Source: Sipunculus nudus
Lineage: Eukaryota; Annelida; Sipuncula; Golfingiida; Sipunculidae
Direction: 5' to 3'
Assembly: GCA_026874595.1 (NCBI GenBank)
Contig: CM049317.1
Location: 57,370,618-57,434,617 of the forward strand
Length of the DNA stretch: 64,000 bases
A model generated the notes under the pieces. That model saw nothing but the letters and a program-made list of their open reading frames with translations, was not told the DNA's origin and ran no database searches. Numbering within the stretch: the first letter of the stretch is position 1; each line of letters opens with the position of its first letter. Positions 50,271-62,500 of the stretch are shown one piece after another. The translations under genes and the position numbers were made by a program.

Positions 50271-51790
50271 ACAATCAATTAATCGAATGAACGAATCAAT
50301 TCTTAATCGATTAATATACAAGTATCAATTATCAATCGATCCAGCAACGTCTATCAACACTCGATTACTCAACAAAATATTAACTTGTCAATCAGTAACT
50401 TATCAATTAATAATCAGTTAATAAATCATACATATCAACCCTTAATTGATTTAACTGAAAAATCAACCAGGTATTTTAACACGAATTGAATAAGCAACTA
50501 GAAATCCTTATTCGATTAATTTACAATTCGTATGAATCGAAAATCGACAGATAAGCCAGAAAATCATTCCTTACAGGTACATAAAACATTGCAATATATT
50601 GTGTATTATCTCACGCTTTTGGTTGAATACAACGTTTTTCCAGCAAATCTATCCCAGCACACGGGCTTACTATCTCCAAAATCACCCTTTTTAAAACATT
50701 TTATGGTTTCGTGTCAGTAAACACAGTCCAAGTGTTCTTTATCACAATAACAAGACTACGTCGTTAGAGGTCCGATCGTACACGATATCTCCAAAACACG
50801 ACGAAGAAAAATAACACAGAGGAACGAGGACTGGAAGCTACAAAAATCTCGATTGTGAAGTTGTCCGGCACTGCCAACAGGTGGCGGGCGTGCTAGTTAT
50901 GTTCTTTTTGTGCCACGGCTCGCGCCCGGTGCAAGCTTATTTTCACTTGGGTACAGAACAAGCAAACGGTTTAGAAACGAAACATTTGCAGTTAAATGCT
51001 TTTTAAGGAAAAAAACACTGAACTTTATGTGTATTTAACATACCTGGTATTTGAAAGGTTTTTTTTTTTAAATTATATAAACATCCAGACATAATAATCA
51101 CTAAATAAATTATATAACTTGACATATCCGTATTAATTGATTAGTCGATCAGATAAGACAATTACCAATCGATTTATTAAGAGAATACAAAATCCAAATA
51201 GAAATGCAGAAACTCATGTCTATTCTTATTGGATTAATGAATCAGGCATATCAATCGATGATCGATTAGATATATCAATCAAGGTATGCTAATCGGCAGT
51301 CGGTTAATGGAGAGACAAAGCAATCATCATTTGAATAATCAACCGGTATATCCTTCACCGATCGATTAAATAACTTGATCTTTCATAAATCCATCGTTTT
51401 TTCAATCAGCCAACTTCAATCGGCTTATTTTTATTAATTTCCTTTATTATATTTCAAAAGGATAGCTCATTCAGCAAGCAGTGTTTTTTTTTAATTTTTA
51501 ATAAAATTTTAAATTTTAATGCTTATTTTTTTTTAATTTTACAATTCAAAATTTATCAATCGGTTAATTGGCAAGATATGTCAATCATAAATCGAGTTGT
51601 GGGAAAGCCATTAATCGATTAACCTACAGACATATAAATCGCAGGATATCTATCCTGAATCGATTAATCTAACACGTATAAAATATCGTCAATAGATTAA
51701 GTTACGTGACAAACATTCAGGAATCGATTGATCTATAACAAATAGATCAATCGTTTTATCCGACTGATATATCCATTAAGGCACTGGTTG
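50271..51790. repeat. ATCGAT/AATCGATTAAT-dense region
   Basis: Two flanks (50271-50560 and 51115-51790) are crowded with AATCGATTAAT, TCAATCGAT, GATCGATTA and TCGGTTAAT words. The palindrome ATCGAT occurs about nine times. Spacing is irregular (about 25-45 bp), so this is either a very decayed minisatellite or a homotypic cluster of Onecut/Cut/PBC-type sites. A G+C-richer core at 50700-51000 separates the flanks. Confidence 0.55.
50874..50887 (+). promoter_or_regulatory. CTCF-core-like motif
   Basis: CCAACAGGTGGCGG matches CCASYAGRKGGCRS at 13 of 14 positions and sits in the G+C-rich core between the two ATCGAT-dense flanks. Confidence 0.4.
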
Positions 51791-52949
51791 AGACCAGACT
51801 TTCGACATATCAGTGTCAATACAATAATCTAATAAATTTTACAACCAGCTTTAATATAATATAACAGTTCCGAGTTTAGAAATTAAAACGTCAATGTTTA
51901 CAATTCACTGTTTATGATTCTACATGCAATTACTTGTGCAAAACGCTAAGGGTGAAAATTAAACACATTAATTGTAAGACGTATGGGTAGTTAAGTAATA
52001 ATCACATGTCAAAATTTTACAATCTATTGTTTGGCACATACGTTTTTGAATACATGGCAATGGAAATAGTGAAATATATCCCTTTGTTAAATGAATATGT
52101 CAGGTCTGTTATTCCAAACGATAGGGTTGCGACTTTTCGTAGCGTTTTTCAGATTGCGCAAGACAAGCAATCAGTTCTAGGGGCAAAACGTTTTGACGCC
52201 AGACGTTCATGTACAGTGAGGCAATATCCCATTCACAAATTGTATTAAACCCGCTGTTCTAATAACATAAATCTAACTGCGGCAGGTAATTGTTTCATAC
52301 TTCAATTAACATGCTGGCTTAAACCTTTTGTTACCAATGATGTACATTTCTAAGTCAAGTTAATCCATGTTTGCCGAGTTAGAGATTGTAGATTAATTGA
52401 ATTAATCAGCCATGAAGGAAAAGCGCTCTCTGACAAAACCTGAAAAGATATTTTATAAAATCTAACAGTTACGGTATGATATTAAACTAGTGATGAGGCT
52501 ACATATAGTCTGTATCTCAAAGTAGGTATCTTATGGCGCATGTAACTTACAAGATGAGAGCTAACTTTTTGTTTATCTAAAATAAACAATTTTTATTATA
52601 GAACTAAAGGAATTTTCAATGGGCGAAGTTACAAAAAAGTTTCTTCAAGTCAGAACCGAGCGATGTGAATTATAAGATGAAACCACTCTACACTTGAGGT
52701 ATTAAACTATTACATCATCGCTGTTTTAGATCAACGCCACGTATGTCTCTAGCGAAAGCACTTTCTGTAATTGCTTTTAATGTATATACGTATAATAAGA
52801 AAGGTTATAATACTCATGCGTGCTAGTGAACAAAAAAAAAAACATTGTTTTACGTTTCTTCTTCGAAACACCTACATGTTTTGTAGAATAAAGTAAGATA
52901 TTACAGTGTACTTAAGGAAGTTTAAGCAACAGAACTTATAGAAAACCAG
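51791..52949. other. AT-rich intergenic sequence
   Basis: An 80-codon frame at 52006-52248 has no recognised domain. Confidence 0.45.
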
Positions 52950-52960
52950 AGTGTGTGTGT

Positions 52961-53009
<49 letters not shown>

Positions 53010-53049
53010 AGAGAGAGAGAGAGACAGACAGACAGAGAGACAGAGACAG
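52950..53049. repeat. (GA)n and (ACAG)n tract
   Basis: GT run, then GA to about 53020, then GACAGACAGA. It is the insertion site of the adjacent transposon, and the purine repeat resumes after it at 53528. Confidence 0.9.
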
Positions 53050-53216
53050 CAGTGGCGTCAATTTTTCTTCAAGGGTGGGGGGATGACCTTGTTTACACAC
53101 ACACACACATACACACACACTTATATATACACCTTTTTCAGCGTCTCTGAGAGACATTCAACTATATATATATATAATATATAAATATACATATATATAC
53201 ATATATACATGTAATT

Positions 53217-53269
<53 letters not shown>

Positions 53270-53527
53270 TTTATCTTATTTCAAATAATTATAATGATTT
53301 AGAAAATAAGTTATTTTTGAATTCTAAGCAAGGTTTAGATATAACAGTTTTTTAGTAAATGGATCATGAGTCTTTAATTCTATTTATTAATATATTTCAT
53401 TTGCAATATTATTATATTATTCTCTGAAAAGTGGGGGAATGATAACATTGACCATCCCACCCCCTTGCCAAAAAGTGGGGGGTATATATACCCCCATCCC
53501 CCCCCCCCCCCTTTATTGACGCCCCTG
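53050..53527. mobile_element. Non-autonomous hAT-like DNA transposon, 478 bp, with 8-bp TSD
   Basis: The left terminus, CAGTGGCGTCAAT (53050), and the reverse complement of the right terminus, CAGGGGCGTCAAT, match at 12 of 13 positions. The element is flanked by perfect 8-bp direct repeats AGAGACAG (53042-53049, 53528-53535). An 8-bp duplication and CAG-type ends are hAT hallmarks. Inside are short (CA)n, an (AT)n run at 53221-53269 and a C run at 53498-53511. There is no transposase. A truncated relative is at 40520-40747. Confidence 0.85.
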
Positions 53528-53535
53528 AGAGACAG

Positions 53536-53908
53536 CCCGACAGACGAAAACAGGCAGAGCGTCAGTTGTTACGTATGAGAAGAGAATGGGTCAGAGATAT
53601 TTCTAAATTTTCCAAGCAACCACATGCATTCAAATGGTATAGGCAATTTTTATTATCCTATAGGTGACCTTTTGCTAATTTAAATTATTTCTTTTAAAAG
53701 GTGTAAAGATTTAGGGCAGTTCAGAAGAAAATTTACTCATAGGTTCAAATCAGGGCCAGTCGGAAAATTTATATTTAAAGCTGACGGTTCCCTTCCAGCC
53801 AGAGCGTAAATAATAATATAAGGTAAAATGCTGAAATCATATAGAGCCTCAGAGATGTTAAAGGTTTACTATAAGAACATATATTAAATTCTTATCAATA
53901 TACATCCC

Positions 53909-53916
<8 letters not shown>
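53536..53916. other. Intergenic sequence
   Basis: Nothing recognised. Confidence 0.45.

Positions 53917-53979
<63 letters not shown>
53917..53979. repeat. Compound microsatellite (AT)n-(AG)n
   Basis: AT run to about 53948, then AG run to 53979. Confidence 0.95.
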
Positions 53980-53982
<3 letters not shown>

Positions 53983-54364
53983 GTTGCCATATATACCTAG
54001 ACAGGCCATGGATATATTAATACAAATTTTAGTTTAAATCTCCGTTTAAAATCGCCGTAACACAAACCCTTCACTGCCAGTTAATTACCTTTTTAGGGTA
54101 TGAAGACAATCTTAAACTCAATAGAGAAAGGTTTAACAAAAATAATAATATAGAGTATTTTCTTCTCCCCTGTTTAACCTACAGTGCAAGTGAAAATAAC
54201 AAGTTAACTTTTTTAATATACTTTTTGTTGGAACTAACCGCCTGTACTCCTATTTAATGTTATAGCTAAACTTTGTACATGCATGTTCATCTGTTGAATT
54301 CAATTCCGGTTTCGGACTTCATGACATGACAGTGTCACAATCTTCCTCTCATTTTATATCCTGG
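53980..54364. other. AT-rich intergenic sequence
   Basis: Nothing recognised. Confidence 0.45.
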
Positions 54365-54642
54365 TGTAAACCAGGCCCTCGACTACTGCACCTGCGGGCC
54401 CTGGGTGTGTAATCTTCCCTATATTGCTGGGTCATACCACCGAGAAGCCCCCGAAAGGTGCACTCCTTTGTGAGTCAAGCACGGCCTCTGGGCACGACCT
54501 TCCCATTAAGGCTAGACAGCGCTTACCCTAGGTGGGGGCCGAATGTGAAAAAAAAAAAAAAAATCTCACCGCCTCGGCTGAGATTCAAACTCAGGATCTC
54601 CGGGCTTAGAGTCATGTGCTCTTAACCTGAGCCACAGTAGCC
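54365..54642 (-). mobile_element. tRNA-derived SINE, second family
   Basis: The minus strand from 54642 to 54571 is a 72-nt tRNA-like head. Its D arm closes with GCTC/GAGC and contains the A-box-like TGGCTCAGGTTAAGAG. Its T arm, CTGAG-TTTGAAT-CTCAG, closes with five pairs and holds the B box. The anticodon loop would read CTCTAAG (anticodon CTA), but the anticodon stem does not pair, so it is not a working tRNA. A T run follows in the minus direction, then about 180 bp of G+C-rich body to about 54365. The T run could be a Pol III stop or an A-tail of a + strand insert. Confidence 0.7.
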
Positions 54643-55354
54643 GGTTATAGATACCAACGTTTTTCTTTCTTCAGAGATGCAACTTTTACTTTGGTTTAAT
54701 CCAGCAAACTCATGTGAAGCCTGCCAATGGAAAGAGCAAGTGCTAAACGTGTATCCTGCTTTGATAACGAAGATTGAAAAAAGAGTAAAATTAACGACAT
54801 CTCCCATGAACTCCCCTGTCTTCGATCACAGACTTATTAAAGATATGCTTCAGATTCTACATATTGCTCCAATATCAGAAACATATGCATGACCAACATG
54901 CCTCTGCACGAAGATTATAGGGCGTTTTAAAAATGTTGCAATACATGCTGATCACTTGCACAGAAAAAAAACTTCAAAATGTACGTTCTTGTTTTTACTG
55001 CATTGACTGTTTGTTCTTATAGGAATAAGAATATTAAGTACCAAGTATTTCCCAAAAAAAATATGAGACACAGGTTCCACATTTTTTTATGGATTTAGTC
55101 CGACTGTTATCACAACGATAAAAGATTCAGGCAAACGCATTGGTTATAAAGGAACAACCGGAGGATAATGGAGCATATTCAGAGGACTTTTGTCAAATTA
55201 TGTAAAATGATATAATAAACACGGTAAAGCTTCTGTAATCCGGACATGTTTGGGACTCGGCCACAATGACCACTAAATCGAGGTAACACGACATATATAG
55301 TGCTGCCATCTGTAGAGTGAAACATTATTACATTCCCAGGTAACAACAAATTGT
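54643..55354. other. Intergenic sequence
   Basis: A 71-codon frame at 54677-54892 has no recognised domain. Nothing else seen. Confidence 0.45.
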
Positions 55355-55475
55355 TTCTCCGCCATGAAGGTATACGTTCATTCCCATTCGTACATGTCTG
55401 TGTGTGTTTGTGTGTTTGTTTACAAAATATAGTCACGCAATCCTTGACGGAATCCAATGAATTTTTCAGGGCACT
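55355..55475 (+). repeat. CTCCGCC-type dispersed repeat, copy 1
   Basis: TTTCTCCGCCATGAAGGTAT, then a GT-rich stretch ending GTTTGTTTAC. It has the same order of parts as 56405-56525. Confidence 0.5.
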
Positions 55476-55924
55476 TCGGGAATGACATTAGAATGCATAT
55501 TTCTAGTTTATTTATAATACAGTATTATCTTTTAGGGGCACCATATGTCTGTTTCATCTGTCCCACATGAAGATTTCTTGGTGAAAAGTTATGTTATTTT
55601 TGCCTGCATTAGCTTTGTATGATATGGACTAGAAAAATATCCATTTAGAAGTGCCTACTATATTATATGGAGTGGCCACCAACTAAGGATGACGTAAATG
55701 TAAACTAAATCTGATAGTACATTTTGACCCACCATAGGTCATCGGACATTTAGTAGCAGAAGGCAGTCATTATGTATGGTTATAAAGTAGTGTTGACAGT
55801 GATAGACCGTTTTCGCTTCACTAGCGCCTGCTGCCGGTGACAACAGACACTGAATGATCGGGTTGGTTATATTGGCAAATAAGTTCATATTACCGTGTTT
55901 GAAATGAAAAAGTAAAAACTCTAC
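55476..55924. other. Intergenic sequence
   Basis: Nothing recognised beyond AATGACATTAGAATGC just after the repeat. Confidence 0.4.
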
Positions 55925-56207
55925 ATTATATAATATTATATTATATTATATTATATTATATTATATTATATTATATTATATTATATTATATTATATTATA
56001 TTATATTATATATTATATTATATTATATTATATTATATTATATTATATTATATTATATTATATTATATTATATTATATTATATTATATTATATTATATTA
56101 TATTACTGTATTATACAATATTATACTATATTATGCTATATTATATTATATTATATTATAATATATTATCTATATTATTCATATTATATTATATTATATT
56201 ATATTAT
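55925..56207. repeat. (ATTAT)n pentanucleotide array, about 280 bp
   Basis: A period-5 run, pure for most of 55933-56105 apart from one phase slip near 56010. It then continues with point changes to 56207. It is the only long pentanucleotide tract in a window dominated by dinucleotides. Confidence 0.95.
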
Positions 56208-56404
56208 CCCTAAAAGGCTCCTTTCGGACGATCCGTTTTGGTTTTATCTGTTTATGACAAATTTCACAATGTTAGCACTTTAGGACCCGAACATAAAAGG
56301 CGAGCAATACGCGCAAAGGACTTTCGAATGGAAAGGTCTATAATACCAACAAAACAAGCCAAGAATGTTGAATTGGGTACTGCTTGAAAAGTTGTGTTGT
56401 TGTA

Positions 56405-56525
56405 ATTGCCTCCGCCAGGAGAGTATGTGTGTGTTCGTGTGTGTGTGTGTTTGTTCACAAACAGCTCGAGCAATCATGAGCTTCCCAAAACAGTTATCCC
56501 CACATGGTGGAGGCTTGCAATCCTT
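56405..56525 (+). repeat. CTCCGCC-type dispersed repeat, copy 2
   Basis: CCTCCGCCAGGAGAGTATGT, a GT-rich run, GTTTGTTCAC, and near the right end GGTGGAGGCTTGCAATCC. The CCTCCGCC and GGTGGAGG ends are inverted, consistent with a short inverted-repeat element. Confidence 0.55.
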
Positions 56526-56910
56526 AAAATGCAGATTTCTAGTCACTGGTATACAATTGACTCATCTGACAATAGTGTAAAGCCTTTCAACTGAAAACAT
56601 ATTACGGTGATCCTTATAACCTCCAAAATTAATGTTATAATTTCTTGTGGGTTACTTCTTTTCATCAAAATCCAGTCATAACTTTTTGAGTAAATTTGCT
56701 AAAATATTAACAAGCCAAAACGATAGTATAGCTCCACGTCACCTGATTGAAGAAAATAATTACACCTTAAATGTATCATTAGTAAATCTCTGCATCGTGA
56801 ATAACGGGCATAGCCTCCTTCGGTTAATAGACATTTTGAGTCAAAAAATATTTACTGTCAAAATGAATGGTTAAAATGATAGTCCGGCATTGGTAACATA
56901 ATATTATTAA
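56526..56910. other. AT-rich intergenic sequence
   Basis: A 75-codon frame at 56647-56874 has no domain. Confidence 0.45.
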
Positions 56911-56970
56911 TATCCATGAGAACATGCTATTTAATATTCATGATATAATGGTACTATGAATATTCATGAA
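56911..56970. repeat. Triplicated AATATTCATGA motif
   Basis: TTAATATCCATGA, TTAATATTCATGA and GAATATTCATGA lie within 60 bp. The last is part of the 12-bp palindrome ATGAATATTCAT. Confidence 0.7.
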
Positions 56971-57487
56971 GAGTAACGAAGATGAACTTAGAACAATCAA
57001 TGCTTTGACTACAGCTTGGTTGATATCGTGCAGTAATCTCAGGTGACGTTAATCAAATTCCATCATTTGTTTTAATCAAAGAGTTGTGTAATGTCAGAAA
57101 TGAATGAAAGTGTTGTTGACGTATTTTTTATATGTATCAAATCGAAGACAAAAGCCATGTTAGCGATTGACCAGAAAGGGAAAATTTCGATGCACTGCAA
57201 TCGAGCCAGACCAGCCAGAAAGGGGGATACATTTAACACAAGACCCTTTTTAGTGCCTATAAATAAATTTGAAGAATGATTAATTCTGGTAATTAAAAAA
57301 ATACATCAGTATTTAGTTGCAATGTTTTCCAAAATGCCGCCTTAATATAGGAATATTTTATAAAAAAAGTTAAGTCACGTGGCCATAAGAGCCAATGTCA
57401 AATTGCTAATATATATCATTTCTGGATTGAATTGGGTTAAGGTCAATTCACTTGATAATACAAAAATCGACAAGATCAACGCTATCG

Positions 57488-57488
<1 letters not shown>
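56971..57488. other. Intergenic sequence
   Basis: A 62-codon frame at 57091-57279 was examined and not accepted as an exon. Nothing else recognised. Confidence 0.45.
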
Positions 57489-57555
<67 letters not shown>

Positions 57556-57575
57556 TATATATCATATATATCATA
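57489..57575. repeat. (AT)n microsatellite with TATCATA tail
   Basis: Pure AT to about 57553, then three ATATATC repeats. Confidence 0.95.
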
Positions 57576-57639
57576 AAAGCCTTTAAAGTAATTGATATCA
57601 TTTATGAGTTTTACCTGGAAGAAATATGCATTAGGCAGA

Positions 57640-57990
57640 CGACATGGAACATAAAGGTGATTTTATACATACTTGAACGTCAAATGATACAAATGTTCTA
57701 AACTTGGAAGATAAGAAATAGAATGCTCATAATTTGTTAAAATTATACATCTGATAAATATGGTTCACTAGATGGGAGAAACCGGACTGTAAAAGTGATT
57801 TATAAATATTTAAGCCTTAAATGACAACTGATACAAATATTCTTACATTTCTGAGGCAAAACATGTAGTGCCCCTTGGGCTCGAAAATATGTTGGACTAG
57901 ACGGGAAACACGGACCGTAAAGAAGATTTATAAATACTTCAGTCTTGAAAGACAAATGATGCATATATTCTAAATGTAGTGCCATTTTGT
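57640..57990. repeat. Diverged tandem triplicate, period about 127 bp
   Basis: Three copies start near 57648, 57774 and 57902. Each has GGGAGAAACCGGACTGTAAA-type sequence, then GATTTATAAATA, CTTGAA, a GACAAATGATACAAAT-like block and TTCTAA. Confidence 0.75.
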
Positions 57991-58019
57991 AAATTATACG
58001 AAACTAACTCAGCGTCGAA

Positions 58020-58445
58020 ATCTAGTTTAACTAGAACACAGAGCTAGGCGATTATTCATCATCTGTTTTCGGAACTTCCCGTTGATAAATGAGTCCCTGA
58101 AGTATTTAAGGCATGCTGCTGGTGCAATCGCGCTGCGGCCGGTTTTAAATAGACCACCGACTAAACTGTGTAGAGAGAGTAAGTGCAAAAAACCGCTCGA
58201 TACACGGAGCGAACTATCACGCAAACGCTGTCTGTAAACATGCTTTTCCCCAAGGTCTCATTTGTCTCAGCAGAACTTTGTGACCTCACAGTTGCCCCAA
58301 CGACCAAGTCTCGGGAGATATCAGTTCCGCGAGAATTTGCCACGAGAGCGCCGCCTTGCGTGCTGCAGACACCTTTACATGTAAGAGGAGAGAGGGTACT
58401 GGTCTCCCCTGCCACCTGGCGGCAGTTTTTGGTAAAAGAAATATC
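58020..58445. promoter_or_regulatory. Candidate regulatory island with CTCF-like site
   Basis: About 420 bp, non-repetitive and G+C-rich. On the minus strand, 58422 to 58409 reads CCGCCAGGTGGCAG, 13 of 14 against the CTCF consensus CCGCGNGGNGGCAG. A 112-codon + frame (58183-58521) and a 97-codon minus frame cross it without a recognisable domain. Confidence 0.45.
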
Positions 58446-58725
58446 ATTACCCACATATATGAAATATATTCCTATCCACTATATTGCATTTTATTATATG
58501 AACACATATGTGTACATATAACTAGTCCTTTAATGTATTGACCCGATTAAAAGAGAAAAAAAATTTTTTTTTCCTAATTGCATGATAATGGAAAATGAAT
58601 GAGTATGCGTGTTAGACTTATCCCTCTCTCTAACACACACACTAACATATACACTCAATTTTTTATTCTTTGAGGCATTTACCTTCTATCTTTCAATATA
58701 TATATGTGTAATTTATATCATATAT

Positions 58726-58759
<34 letters not shown>

Positions 58760-59581
58760 GTAAGTGTATGTATGTGTAATTGTATACATCTAACTCATAA
58801 TTTATCATAAAGAATTTCTTTAAATACCACCACTTTTTACTTCAGTAGTGTTCATAATACCTCCTTCCAAAACACGTCACATACCCCCCCCCCCAATGCA
58901 TTTAGTAAATGAGTTTATATAACACAAACTGTTACAAGTTGTTCATATATATTAATTTACTTAAAATTCATATAAGTTCTTTCATCTTCATTTTCAAAAT
59001 TAGTTTGAATCTTTGTATATCTTATCTTCACACGTAAAGTGTTAGGCGCTTTGGTGAAGTGTATAAGTTAATGTAAATGTAATTTACAAATATAATTAAC
59101 ATTTTGTGACTATTTAATTTTTTTCATATTTTGTTTTCATTTTTCAACAACTTTCACGTGGTATATATTGAAATAATATATCACGGATTAAAAGCATAAG
59201 AACTAATCATTAAGTCAAATTGGCCATGGATAATCTTAAGAGTACGCATAAAGGTTATCTGAAATTAAGTTCAGACTATCCTTTGACTGGGTCAATTCCT
59301 AAATATATTATCCACATAAGTTTAAAACATCAAGTAGAGTGACCTTCATAAAAATGAAGAGTAGCATATTTATAAGCTAACTATTTGAGCATATTACTTA
59401 TGAAGTTTATTAATCCCAAACGTGTCTTTCACAAATTCATGAGGAACTTATGTAGTTTTAACCGAAATACTGTATTCAGTATGATAATTTCATCTATATA
59501 TCTATATAACCCTAAAATAGCTTTATCTGAATAACTATTTTTTATAAATAGAACTGTATACAATAGTACAAATAAAAGATA
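58446..59581. other. Very AT-rich intergenic sequence
   Basis: A C run at 58884-58894 and (AT)n at 58735-58760. Nothing else recognised. Confidence 0.5.
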
Positions 59582-62500
59582 ATTCATGATTATGATGATT
59601 ATGATGTGGATGATGATGATGGTAGTGATGATGATGTACCAGTATATGAGTAGGGGTATATAGGGCTAGTTATGATATTACAGTGACGATGATGATGGTG
59701 ATGATGATGTACCAGTACATGAGTAGGGGTATATAGGGCTGGTTATGATATTACAGTGACACTGATGATGGTGATGATGATGATGTACCAGTACATGAGT
59801 AGGGGTATATAGGGCTGGTTATGATATTACAGTGACGCTGATGATGGTGATGATGATGATGTACCAGTACATGAGTAGGGGTATATAGGGCTGGTTATGA
59901 TATTACAATGACGCTGATGATGATGATGATGTACCAGTACATGAGTAGGGGTATATAGGGCTGGTTATGATATTACAGTGACGATGATGATGGTGATGAT
60001 GATGATGTACCAGTATATGAGTAGGGGTATATAGGGCTGGTTATGATATTACAATGACGCTGATGATGATGATGATGATGATGTACCAGTACATGAGTAT
60101 GGGTATATAGGGCTGGTTATGATATTACAGTGACGACGATGATGATGGTGATGATGATGATGTACCAGTATATGAGTAGGGGTTTATAGGGCTAGTTATG
60201 ATATTAAAGTGACGCTGATGATGGTGATGATGATGATGTACCAGTACATGAGTAGGGGTTTATAGGGCTGGTTATGATATTACAGTGACACTGATGATGG
60301 TGATGATGATGTACCAGCACATGAGTAGAGGTATATAGGGCTGGTTATGATATTACAGTGACGATGATGATGGTGATGATGATGATGTACCAGTACATGA
60401 GTAGGGGTTTATAGGGCTGGTTATGATATTACAGTGACGCTGATGATGATGATGATGATGTACCAGTACATGAGTAGGGGTATATAGGGCTGGTTATGAT
60501 ATTACAGTGACGATGATGATGGTGATGATGATGTACCAGTACATGAGTAGGGGTATATAGGGCTGGTTATGATATTACAATGACGCTGATGATGATGATG
60601 ATGATGATGTACCAGTACATGAGTAGGGGTATATAGGGCTGGTTATGATATTACAGTGACGACGATGATGATGGTGATGATGATGATGTACCAGTATATG
60701 AGTAGGGGTATATAGGGCTGGTTATGATATTACAATGACGCTGATGATGATGATGATGTACCAGTACATGAGTAGGGGTATATAGGGCTGGTTATGATAT
60801 TACAGTGACGACGATGATGATGGTGATGATGATGATGTACCAGTATATGAGTAGGGGTTTATAGGGCTAGTTATGATATTACAGTGACGCTGATGATGGT
60901 GATGATGATGATGTACCAGTACATGAGTAGGGGTTTATAGGGCTGGTTATGATATTACAGTGACGACGATGATGATGGTGATGATGATGATGTACCAGTA
61001 CATGAGTAGGGGTATATAGGGCTGGTTATGGTATTACAGTGACACTGATGATGGTGATGATGATGATGTACCAGTACATGAGTAGGGGTATATAGGGCTG
61101 GTTATGATATTACAGTGACACTGATGATGGTGATGATGATGATGTACCAGTACATGAGTAGGGGTATATAGGGCTGGTTATGATATTACAGTGACACTGA
61201 TGATGGTGATGATGATGATGTACCAGTACATGAGTAGGGGTATATAGGGCTGGTTATGATATTACAGTGACACTGATGATGGTGATGATGATGATGTACC
61301 AGTACATGAGTAGGGGTAAATAGGGCTAGTTATGATATTACAGTGACGCTGATGATGGTGATGATGATGATGTACCAGTACATGAGTAGGGGTATATAGG
61401 GCTGGTTATGATATTACAGTGACACTGATGATGGTGATGATGATGATGTACCAGTACATGAGTAGGGGTATATAGGGCTGGTTATGATATTACAGTGACG
61501 CTGATGATGGTGATGATGATGATGTACCAGTACATGAGTAGGGGTTTATAGGGCTGGTTATGATATTACAGTGACGACGATGATGATGGTGATGATGATG
61601 ATGTACCAGTACATGAGTAGGGATTTATAGGGCTGGTTATGATATTACAGTGACGACGATGATGATGGTGATGATGATGATGTACCAGTATATGAGTAGG
61701 GGTATATAGGGCTAGTTATGATATTACAGTGACGCTGATGATGATGATGATGATGTACCAGTACATGAGTAGGGGTATATAGGGCTAGTTATGATATTAC
61801 AGTGACGACGATGATGATGGTGACGATGATGATGTACCAGTATATGAGTAGGGGTATATAGGGCTAGTTATGATATTACAGTGACTCTGATGATGGTGAT
61901 GATGATGATGTACCAGTACATGAGTAGGGGTATATAGGGCTAGTTATGATATTACAGTGACGCTGATGATGGTGATGATGATGATGTACCAGTACATGAG
62001 TAGGGGTATTTAGGGCTGGTTATGATTATACAGTGACACTGATGATGGTGATGATGATGTACCAGTACATGAGTAGGGGTATATAGGGCTAGTTATGATA
62101 TTATAGTGACGCTGATGATGGTGATGATGATGATGTACCAGTACATGAGTAGGGGTATATAGGGCTGGTTATGATATTACAGTGACACTGATGATGGTGA
62201 TGATGATGATGTACCAGTACATGAGTAGGGGTATATAGGGCTAGTTATGATATTACAGTGACGCTGATGATCGTGATGATGGTGATGTACCAGTACATGA
62301 GTAGGGGTATATAGGGCTGGTTATGATATTACAGTGACACTGATGATGGTGATGATGATGTACCAGTACATGAGTAGGGGTATATAGGGCTGGTTATGAT
62401 ATTACAGTGACGCTGATGATGATGATGATGATGATGATGTACCAGTACATGAGTATGGGTATATAGGGCTGGTTATGTTATTACAGTGACGCTGATGATG

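Noticed and set aside
54571..54642. Functional tRNA gene on the minus strand
   Set aside because: D and T arms pair but the anticodon stem does not, and a SINE-like body follows.
57091..57279. 62-codon frame with a short LAIDQKGKI-like stretch that recalls an FGF beta-trefoil strand
   Set aside because: The likeness covers about ten residues, the rest does not fit, and no neighbouring exon or convincing splice sites were found. A translated search and RNA-seq would settle it.
58183..58521. 112-codon + strand frame
   Set aside because: It overlaps an equally open minus-strand frame and has no domain; more likely an open stretch in a non-coding island.
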